In this document: piece after piece, positions 1 to 7,055 of the stretch | Layout of the letters: each line of letters opens with the position of its first letter | Position numbering within the stretch: position 1 is the stretch's first letter | Assembly: GCA_011763485.2 (NCBI GenBank) | Contig: JAANSK020250496.1 | Coordinates: 1 to 23,210, forward strand | Source of the DNA: Isoetes engelmannii | Lineage: Eukaryota > Streptophyta > Lycopodiopsida > Isoetales > Isoetaceae | Reading direction: 5' to 3' | DNA length: 23,210 bases | The notes under the pieces: model-generated | The model's input: the letters and a program-made list of their open reading frames with translations, nothing else | Told to the model about the DNA's origin: nothing | Database searches by the model: none | Position numbers and translations under genes: made by a program

Positions 1-108
1 TAGCGCGCCTCGAAAGAGGCTCTGCTATATATACCCATGACGACGGCCAAGATTGCGCCACACCAATGGCTGCGATGCCGCCAAGTGTCACCATGCATGC
101 AGCCCGTA

Positions 109-164
109 TGACGACCATATTTGGTCAGAATACGCGTATTTGGTCAGAATACGTATGGTCGTCA
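109..164. repeat. Small inverted repeat enclosing two direct repeats
   Basis: Perfect 11-bp arms (tgacgaccata at 109-119 and tatggtcgtca at 154-164) enclose two identical 17-bp direct copies of tatttggtcagaatacg at 118-134 and 137-153, separated by cg. The junction tacgcgta is itself palindromic. The function is unknown; it could be a remnant of a small foldback element. Confidence 0.8.
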
Positions 165-167
165 CAG

Positions 168-290
168 TTATGTACTGTAAAATGCTATATTATGGCCACA
201 GTTAGACATGGCATCGGTTCAAATGTTCTTTGACAAGTAAGGTTACCGATTATGTACTTAAAAATGCTTAGCCATGGCCTCAGTTCAACC
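168..290. repeat. Imperfect direct repeat, about 82-bp period
   Basis: The sequence at 168-186 (ttatgtactgtaaaatgct) recurs at 250-268 as ttatgtacttaaaaatgct. Each copy is followed by a related stretch: tatggccacagtt after the first and ccatggcctcagttc after the second. This indicates an old local tandem duplication. No gene is visible from 1 to 470. Confidence 0.5.
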
Positions 291-444
291 AATAAACTAG
301 ATTGTCTGAGTATTTTATTTACAATTATTGTTTAAAGAACTTATGGAGACATAGGTCCCAAGTGAAACTCACAGAAGTGAGGGCTTCATAATGCAATGTC
401 TGCCATGGTGGAAGCTTGGACGCAACTAGAACTGCATTTAGGTT

Positions 445-870
445 GTTGATCTTGCCAGTCATCTGCAGCTTCATTGTTGCAGTCCAAGGGTTATTCTAAT
501 TTTATGAAATCACTCATTGGGCTTGCAAAAGGCATTGCTTTCTTTTTGCATATGCTTGAGAACTTTCCAATTGCAAAAAGAGTAGCTCAAATAGGTTTTC
601 TAGAGGTCATAGGAATAGAATTCATTACCATGATGATTGATACGATTCATGATATTTGGGCTACTTAAAGACTCTTTGCAACAATTATTAAACTCTTAAA
701 CAATTGAAGAACAAAGACAAAATGATCTTTATTCAGACAAAATTGGATGTTGAAGCACGATTAACCAGGATCCACTGCATTATGGCAAATACATCACACT
801 GGTTCTGGCTTATAGGCCTTGCAGAATTGATCACACTACTCCACATAGTCACTGATCAATAGGAACAATA
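445..870 (+). pseudogene. Unrecognised coding-like relic
   Basis: A pyrimidine-containing stretch ending in ttgccag (about 455) looks like a splice acceptor. It is followed by an open frame through 668 with hydrophobic, protein-like composition (for example LIGLAKGIAFFLHMLENFP and IGFLEVIGIEFITMMID). After the stop, a second frame from an ATG at 721 to a TAG at about 870 reads KLDVEARLTRIHCIMANTS followed by a hydrophobic WFWLIGLAELITLLHI segment, which could be membrane-associated. The two pieces could be one gene broken by a frameshift, or two exons. I recognise no family. The alternative is chance open frames in AT-rich DNA. Confidence 0.3.
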
Positions 871-1280
871 ATTGGCTTGGAAAATAAATAAAAACTCATG
901 ATCAATAGTCACAAATTGTGTGCCGTTGTGGTAGTCATCTAAGATCCCTTGTCAAGTTTTCGGTCATTACTCCCTCATACGGATGAATCACGAAAAGTAC
1001 CACAGCAATTGGGAAACTAGACTCCGAGGCTGACAAAAGCATATAGTTTGTCACAAACCTAATTCGTAGCAAAAAAAGAATTAAGGTTTGGCTCAATATC
1101 AATGCAACGTTCACAAGTTTTTTATTCTGAAGGTAAAGAATGCCAATGTGCAGACTAACATTTTATAAGTATTTGGATGTCTTCAGCTGCAATACTACAT
1201 ATGAAAATGAATGTAGGGAGGAAAATGACAGTGCAATTGGTTTTGAATGCTAACACAACAGATGAGTGTGAGTTGAGGAT
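871..1280. other. No gene seen
   Basis: AT-rich sequence with scattered stops in all frames. I see no repeat, RNA gene or recognisable motif, apart from the 3' flank of the minus-strand exon candidate that begins at 1289. Confidence 0.5.
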
Positions 1281-1288
1281 GTCCTTAC

Positions 1289-1442
1289 CAGGTCTAGAAG
1301 AGATGCATGAACCCCAGTTACAAGTCCCATAATCACATTTATCTACAGGATCCCTCTTTTTCCTCAGCACCGGGCAGCGCTGCAATTCCTGGGTTTGGTG
1401 AGTGGGCTTGTTTTCATCAGCTAATAAAGCTTTGATCTTCAC
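1289..1442 (-). pseudogene. Candidate Cys-containing exon of an unrecognised gene
   Basis: On the minus strand an open frame reads through KIKALLADENKPTHQTQELQ and then a distinctive Cys/Gly segment, KCDYGTCNWGSCISSRP. It ends at a good donor-like site (CCTG|GTAAGG, exon end at 1289). Possible acceptor-like AG sites occur near 1394 and 1442. The biased composition and donor support a real exon rather than a chance frame, but I do not recognise the protein. It lies just downstream, in the minus-strand sense, of the duplicated exon region at 1474-2297 and may belong to the same decayed gene. Confidence 0.35.
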
Positions 1443-1473
1443 GGATAGGGTTCATTTCTCCTGTTCCTTATTC

Positions 1474-1730
1474 TTCAGAACAGAGAATTTGCTACGTCAA
1501 GTTTGAAATACTTGATCCCTGAAAACAAAAAGTCTCGCATTTCTCTTAGTTTTTGTCGCAGCCTTCCATTGTGGACTAGAATTATAAGGAAGTTTTAAAA
1601 CGATTGGTTACTTCTAGATTAATGTAAATCCCTTTTAAATCCCAATTCTTAACATATTATGTTTGATCAGTCTCCAGGCTTGTCAAAAAAACTAACATCA
1701 ATGGCCAAGGAGATTGGAAGCTTGTGCTGA
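1474..1730 (-). repeat. Duplicated exon region, copy 1
   Basis: This 257-bp segment is a direct repeat of 2041-2297 (offset 567 bp), with roughly 85% identity by eye. In minus-strand sense each copy carries a pyrimidine-rich stretch ending in TTTTCAG, followed by an exon-like frame. In copy 1 the frame starts GIKYFKLDVANSLF and then meets a stop. The duplication therefore includes an intron 3' end plus an exon start, and copy 1 is the broken one. Confidence 0.7.
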
Positions 1731-2040
1731 TACACCATAAGTGGATATACCTAGTTGTTGATCTTGACGATGAGATAGCTAAACAAGTTCTAGTAGCCTA
1801 TATATCTTAATAGCTCTAATGCAAAAGAAGCAAACGTAGCTTTTTTGTTTTTGCAAATAACCAGTTCCATCTTTTATTCCCACATTTGTTGTTCATTACT
1901 CTCTTATAAAGGTAATTAAATTTCAGACAATATTGCTACTTTTTTGGATTTAAACATGTGAATAATTTGATAAAATTGAAAGTGATAAACTGCAACTATA
2001 TCACGTTGTTCTAGTATTATATTGTCTTTCTTCTTTGCTT

Positions 2041-2297
2041 TTCGGAATAAAGAATTTGCTACGTCAAGTTTGAAATTCTTGATCCCTGAAAATAATAAGT
2101 CTCGCATTTCTCTTAGTTTTTGTCGAAGCCTTCCATTATAGACCAGAATTATAAGGAGGTTTTAGAACAATTGGTTCCTTGTAGCTTAATGCAGACCCTG
2201 TAGAATCCGAATTCTTAATATATTATGTTTGATCAGTCTCTAGACATGTCAAAAAAACTAATATCAATGGCCAAGGAGATTAGAAGATCGTGCACAT
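2041..2297 (-). repeat. Duplicated exon region, copy 2
   Basis: Direct repeat partner of 1474-1730. The minus-strand acceptor-like TTATTATTTTCAG is followed by an open frame GIKNFKLDVANSLFRKAKKK that runs on to about 1990 without the stop seen in copy 1. The protein family is not recognised. The shared acceptor plus exon start argues that this was a transcribed, spliced gene before duplication. Confidence 0.65.
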
Positions 2298-2367
2298 GAT
2301 GATGAGCACCTAACCAAATCCCATCCCCAAATAACAGGACATTATATTGGTCGATACATAAATGGAG

Positions 2368-2408
2368 ACGCATCAATGGGTCTTCCAACGGGCGACCCGT
2401 TGATGCGT
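2368..2408. repeat. Hairpin with a competing inner hairpin
   Basis: Arms acgcatcaatgggtc (2368-2382) and gacccgttgatgcgt (2394-2408) pair over 15 bp with a single T/G wobble and an 11-nt loop. The loop plus the 3' arm contains a second perfect stem, aacggg-cga-cccgtt (2387-2401), that cannot coexist with the outer one. It may be a foldback or MITE remnant. Confidence 0.6.
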
Positions 2409-3079
2409 TAACATCTTATTAATATCAAGGCCGGTTTGCTTGGTTTCCAATACTAAGCTTTTGATCTTCGTATCTATATACCTTAATTAAACCCATTTTG
2501 GAAATTATTAAAATCTTAAAAAATAGAATAAAATACTGGTTTAATTGGTTCCCAGTGCTATGAATTTGTTCTTCATATCTATATCCTATTTTTGAGAGGT
2601 ATGTCCCTCCGTCATGATCAATGAGAAAGATTGTGCGACATGTCTACCAAATGGAGTTCTTCATGCCATATGGTCTCATTCAAATGTACGTCAGGTTTGC
2701 CCAAAGCCTCATCTGGTGTCCGAACCAAAATTAATAGCATCATGATTTTGTCTAATAATGAGTCTTGGGAATGCTTCCAAAAGTCTCAATTTTAGGTCAG
2801 AATTCAATAACATGTATGATTCTACATACAATACTTCTGTGATAGATTATTTATGTCCATGTAGTTTAGTTATAAAAATGTAGGGTCTGCATAAGTAAAT
2901 CTATTTTCTCTGGTATGATTTGTCATCGGGACGATTCAAGAAGTTGATATTGGAATTGGAACTAATGTCATGGAAAACATAAGTTTTGATATTTTCTTAG
3001 CAGCTATATTGCTAGAAGTATAAGCTTATTCATCTATTCCTTATTCTTTTCAATGGTTGCAGAAGGGTTTTGTAGGTAT
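2409..3079. other. No gene seen
   Basis: AT-rich sequence with frequent stops in all six frames. No domain motif, RNA gene or long repeat was recognised. Confidence 0.5.
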
Positions 3080-3090
3080 TAAAATAGTCT

Positions 3091-3351
3091 TGGTCTAGTA
3101 ATGGAGATCTTAAAATTCCATTGCTCCGAAGTCAATTGTTCAAGTATGATTAATTGGTCCTGTGGTAGAGATCGTAAACTTGCCATATGTAATGGATAAT
3201 TACATGCAAAGCAGCTCCTAGCATAGAATCGGAATGGTCGCGCCTAGGAGTGCATTGGCTTCCATGTGATCCTTAGAATAAAGTGAAGTATAATGTAATC
3301 ATGATGTGATGATGAATAGATTGACGTTCCTTCGGTATAAAATAAAAAAAA
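3091..3351 (+). mobile_element. SINE copy with a single intact tRNA-like head
   Basis: This segment aligns along its full length with the better-preserved SINE at 4891-5232. It begins at the A-box-like tggtctagtaatgg and has a decayed B-box-like gttcaagta. It shares the body motif cgcgcctaggagtg and ends in an A-rich tail at about 3340-3351. It lacks the first tRNA-like unit of the other copy. A possible short target-site duplication (taaaatagtct before, aaaatacgtct after) is imperfect. Transcription of such elements is by RNA polymerase III from the internal boxes. This copy is older or 5' shortened. Confidence 0.7.
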
Positions 3352-3804
3352 TACGTCTGCACTTTTGCTTCGAATTGATAGATGAAGGTAAGAAAGATCT
3401 TTATGGGTTCCTTGATGTAGACTGTAGACTAGAAATGAGCTGTATATGCTAAATGCATGTGATGTGTTGCTTCAAGCCTGTAAGATGGTCCCGTTATATC
3501 GTCACCTTAAATATTCTAACATTTTTTCTTTTGCTTGCGTGTTTAGTTAGTTGTTGAATCCTACAAAGATATGTGGATTGGGATGCTATGGTTGTGTTTC
3601 CAGGAGGAGTGAGCTGGCTATGCTAAATGATTCACATGAATCCATATGCTTTTTTGTTTTTGAATTATCTGAACATCATCCTCTCGACATTGCAATGTTG
3701 AACTCTGTTGCATATAAAGTTTTTTTTGATGTAATTATGGGCGAAAAAGGATTGAGGCTTACTGGCAACATATAGCTACGCCCTACTTAGACTGGAGATG
3801 ATTG

Positions 3805-4123
3805 ATGCTTGATCTAGAAGACAAGAACTTGATGAAATGGATAGATTTCTTTGAAGCATTTTACTCATACCATCTTTCTCGCGATATTCTTTCAAACATT
3901 CCAGATCGTGCCGCATTGCCTGCTTAATTAAAAAGAGTGCAAAAATATTATGTGGACTGGCCAATGGCTACAATCACAAGGCGTGTCCATGATCTGCTCC
4001 ACAAAAGCCCGTGAACTACTCCACAAATCACTCAAAATAATAAACAGAAGTCTGGCGACTGGTCCCGATGGAATGAAAGCACCTTCGAAGGAAATATGAC
4101 TACGATGAGATTTGGCAGGGACT
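3805..4123 (+). pseudogene. Unrecognised coding-like relic
   Basis: One frame (codons beginning at 3808) reads with only two or three stops over about 105 codons. It has composition typical of protein, for example KNLMKWIDFFEAFYSYHLS, DILSNIPDRAALPA, then after a stop VQKYYVDWPMATITRRVHDL. It ends at a stop near 4123. The preceding 3551-3775 stretch is open in another frame. I do not recognise the family; proximity to the LINE tail at 4265 suggests a neighbouring mobile element. The opposite strand also has an open frame at 3964-3776, so the reading direction is not certain. Confidence 0.3.
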
Positions 4124-4264
4124 AGAAAAGATTATGGATATGGCAAGATACGGCTTCCAAAACTACTGATTGGCGATGATGTAGGCAACATGCGCCTTTT
4201 GATCATTCCATTTCAGGTTTGGAGATAATGCCCCCATCCTACAATCACTTATTGACATGAGTAG

Positions 4265-4323
4265 AGAATATAATATAATTGAATTGAGTTGAATTTTATT
4301 GTCCACGTAGACCATAAGGTCTA
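4265..4323 (-). repeat. Probable LINE 3' tail: TTGAA-type short repeats and terminal hairpin
   Basis: Plus-strand sequence attgaattgagttgaatt (near 4277-4295) is a 5-bp-period repeat. Immediately beside it is a perfect hairpin TAGACC-ATAA-GGTCTA (4308-4323). In minus-strand orientation these lie downstream of the LINE polymerase remnant, in the order hairpin then short tandem repeat. That is where many LINEs carry a 3' structure recognised by the reverse transcriptase and a simple-repeat tail instead of poly(A). Assignment to this LINE is inference from position. Confidence 0.45.
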
Positions 4324-4874
4324 TGAGACCCAATACAAGAAAGAGAGCATAGCGAGTTCATTACTGCCTAGGATTAAAAAGATTCCAGTTCCGAAGGGTT
4401 TTCGAGGAAAAAACTTTAATACTATTAGACTCTCTGAGAAACTATACATCTCTACATTTACAATATCAATGTGATGATGTGGACGTATTTCATCTCGCTT
4501 GTCGGAACCCCCAGGACGAAGGATGATAATGCCATTATTGCAGGCGTCTGCAAGAGCAAATATGACGGTTGATTAGGTATAATCAGGTCAACATATTGTG
4601 TTCGAATAGTCACAAACATTGGGCAAATCTAGAGAGTTTGACACTTATCTTCAATGGGAGATGGCTCCCATCTGGCAATTATTCACATATCATGTTTTAC
4701 CAGCACGACCCCATATATCATCTTCAATTCTGAGGCGGTGTGCACCAGTACAGATGGATGCAATTATTCTACGCGTCTTCATGAACAAATGTAATAGCAA
4801 GAACTATTGTGGGCCACAACAAGGGTGGCATTAATTTGGCTTTTGGAGTGTGATGTTTTGACCTTTTTTAAACC

Positions 4875-4890
4875 ACTGACATCCCAAAGC
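4875..4890. repeat. Target-site duplication, left copy
   Basis: The sequence actgacatcccaaagc is identical to 5233-5248. The two copies immediately bound the SINE, as expected for target-primed reverse transcription. Confidence 0.95.
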
Positions 4891-5232
4891 CCCGAGGTCA
4901 CGGGACATGGTCTAGTGGCAGGACCTTAAACTGCCACACCCGAAGTCACGGGTTCAAACCTGGCCAATATCGGTCTAGTAATGGGGACCTTGAAATTCCA
5001 TTGCCCCGATGTCACGGGTTCAAGTACAATCAATTGGTCCTGGTAGAGATCTTAAACTTGCCATATGTAATAAAAGATCACATGCAAAACAACTTCTAAC
5101 ATAGAATCAGAATGATCGCGCCTAGGAGTGTATTGGCTTTCATGTGATTTGTAGAATAAAGTGGAGTAGAGTGTAATCATGATGCAATAATGAATAGACT
5201 GACGTCCTTCAATTAAAAAAAGAAAAAGAAAA
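4891..5232 (+). mobile_element. Complete tRNA-derived SINE with tandem tRNA-like heads
   Basis: The 342-bp element is bounded by perfect 16-bp duplications and ends in an A-rich tail (aaaaaaagaaaaagaaaa). Head 1 has an A-box-like tggtctagtggca (4908-4920) and a B box ggttcaaacc (4951-4960). Head 2 has ggtctagta (4972-4980) and a B box ggttcaagta (5017-5026). The two heads align over most of their length and share ggacctt, cccga and gtcacgggttcaa. The 5' end cccgaggtcacggg resembles the end of another unit. A third degenerate unit (tggtcctggtagagatctta, from about 5035) follows. The unrelated body carries cgcgcctaggagtg, shared with the copy at 3091-3351. It is inserted in the LINE relic, antisense to it, and is therefore younger than the LINE. 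Confidence 0.9.
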
Positions 5233-5248
5233 ACTGACATCCCAAAGC
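5233..5248. repeat. Target-site duplication, right copy
   Basis: Perfect 16-bp copy of 4875-4890, directly after the SINE A-rich tail. Confidence 0.95.
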
Positions 5249-6280
5249 TTACCAAGGAAGCATGTATCGAGATATTGTTTCAAGTGAGTGTGATCTTCAT
5301 TATCCTATACCTATGCACATTCCTGCTCGTGAACATTCTACCTAAAGAACCAACTTGCCCATTTCTCCTTCCAATAGGCTTTAAAACCTCGTGGACCCAT
5401 AGCCAATGCGTAAGGTATTTGAAAGTCGATATCTCCCATGAAGCGGCACTCTGCAGAGGCAAGAATCCTATCTCTTAGAGGAAAATCGAGTACAAAACCA
5501 TACCTCTTGACTCCGAGAGACTCGTCCTAAATCTTCCAAAGTTGTTTAGGGATATATCACCGTTCCCCATACCTTCACTCCATGAGGATGACTTAGGAAT
5601 CTCGCTCTTCTGATTTGGTCAGTCCTCGTGAACAGATGCTATAATCAACGAGTCGGTCTCCTAGACTTGTGTGTAAGCATCTCGATCGAAGAACTTGGAG
5701 ATACATCCCCCGCCTATTTAGGTGTAAAAAAACTAGTTCCGCTAAAACCCTGAGCAGGTGTGTCGGATAGGACCAATCATAGAGCTCTACTTTGGGGTAA
5801 TTGTTCTGCATGGCATAAAGTGCCTTCCAACCTGCCATTACTTGTTGTTGGATATATGTATCCCAGTATATGATCTCTACTCCATGGTATTTATTTGTTT
5901 GTACTACCTTAACGTTTTGTCCCTAATAAGTGAAGCGAGATTGTCTCCCAAGGGATTCTCCTATATGTATTTTGGATATGGCATCTGCGTTCCTAGGGTC
6001 AGACAAAAACCCCTTATCATACGCATAGAAATGCCTTGAAATACCCTTATACTCCTAAATATACAACTAGACAAATGAGAAAAACAATAATCACCCTTTA
6101 TTATAAGTACGAAATAGGCAATAAAAAACCCTGTATCGTACATTCAGATGGGTTAGACGCATAACACAAGTGCACCCCCTTAGATTGTGTCTGTTGTCTA
6201 GAAGTGGATATAGAGGTACCTTGGTCTAATTCAAGTTCAACCTTCGACTAGCTCTGCACTGCTTGAAGTTTGCTTTAATG

Positions 6281-6712
6281 CCCCCATATAAATACCATGA
6301 CTTTTTTGACGTTTTTGACAAAGTCAAGGCTAGCAAGATTCTAGAGCACAGTCCATATGATTGTCCTATGATCTGCAGCCCCTGACTATGCCGCCATATA
6401 GCCCTATCTATGGTCTATATCACCTGCTAATTGGAGGGTTTGTGGGATTTTATTGAGGAGAATTTGGTGACCGGCTCCATTTGGCATTCTCGGTCACCTA
6501 CTGGAGCACCTATTGTCTTTCTCAAGGAGGACAATTCTTTGTGAGTGGTTGTTAATTACTGCGGGCTCAACAAGATTACTGTGTCGAATCAATATCCATT
6601 TCCTCTGATCCCGGAGTTGTTGGATGACTCCAAGGTGCATGCTATCTTACGAAGGTTGATCTCCATGTGCATATAATCTTATTCGGACGCGAGCTATGGC
6701 GTTAGATAGAAT
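6281..6712 (+). pseudogene. Ty3/gypsy pol relic (protease-RT spacer and RT start)
   Basis: From 6281 the plus strand reads PPYKYHDFFDVFDKVKA then KILEHSPYDCPM. This is the conserved gypsy stretch leading into reverse transcriptase (typically 'PP-YHDF-DVF ... LPEHRPYD'). Next come PPYSPIYGL, a frameshift, DFIEENLVTGSIWHSRSPTG, and then [20 protein letters not shown] with LIPELLDD (RT block 'VDYRGLNKIT--N-YP-P-I-ELLD'). A further frameshift leads into TKVDLH, the start of the block before the catalytic region. Stops and at least two frameshifts make it non-functional. Possible faint continuation at 6776-6840 (MPLLTLTNAATS, compare 'MPFGLTNAPATF'). No LTRs were found in the window. Confidence 0.8.
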
Positions 6713-6979
6713 ACAAAACTGGGGATTAGTGGACGGAGAAGCACAATGGGCGGATGGCACCCTAACGGCGGGTCACGGCAGTGAATGGCAAGGAATGCCT
6801 TTACTCACACTGACTAATGCGGCAACAAGCGGCACATCAAGCAGCATCAAATGGCATATACCATCAGCCCACCTCAAAAAGGGTTGGCCTTTGGGCAATC
6901 TAAAAATCAAGTGACCATCAACAAGTTTATATTAAAGCCCTCTCTTTCTTTATTTATTTATATGTAATTAAAACAGCCT

Positions 6980-7055
6980 AGATATGACTCATCCATTTCC
7001 GGATGGTAATCTAAAACAAGTGGCGATAGATATGACCCAATCCATTTCCGGAGGA
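6980..7055 (+). repeat. 48-bp direct duplication at the PPR start
   Basis: The segment around the first ATG (gatatgactcatccatttcc, near 6981) recurs 48 bp later as gatatgacccaatccatttcc (near 7029), in the same frame. Each copy supplies an ATG (6984 and 7032), so the PPR protein has two candidate starts 16 codons apart. Confidence 0.75.

Larger units (their letters stand above)
4490..6054 (-). pseudogene. Decayed non-LTR retrotransposon (LINE) polymerase, C-terminal part
   Basis: Minus-strand reading from 6054 stays in one frame with a handful of stops. It passes GQNVKVVQTNKYHGVEIIYW and AGWKALYAMQNNYPKVELYD, which match the region after the LINE RT active site (the F.YLG block and the 'ka-yal-n' helix). 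It continues through GFVLDFPLRDRIL and LKQYLDTCFLGKLWDVS to the SINE insertion; the same frame resumes beyond it as GLKKVKTSHSKSQINATLV. After a frameshift comes the terminal block: RRIIASICTGAHRLRIEDD, then IEDKCQTL and ICPMFVTIRTQY, resembling the LINE C-terminal 'RTGSHRL-E ... VEDE-HFL--CP----R' pattern. The catalytic FADD/YADD part is absent upstream, consistent with 5' truncation. The element is dead. Confidence 0.7.

Noticed and set aside
4891-5026. Possible genuine tRNA gene(s)
   Set aside because: A- and B-box-like motifs are present, but no acceptor-stem pairing or clear anticodon arm is visible, and the segment is inside a SINE with target-site duplications.
5052-5255. 67-codon minus-strand frame
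   Set aside because: It lies within the SINE body and A-rich tail read backwards; it is a chance frame.
5758-6039. 93-codon plus-strand frame
   Set aside because: Antisense to the LINE polymerase reading (KGFLSDPRNADAISKIHIGE through AGWKALYAMQN), which is the recognisable strand.
6776-6914. Continuation of the gypsy RT (MPLLTLTNAATS)
   Set aside because: It resembles the MPFGLTNAPATF block, but the neighbouring codons do not match RT; kept only as a remark.
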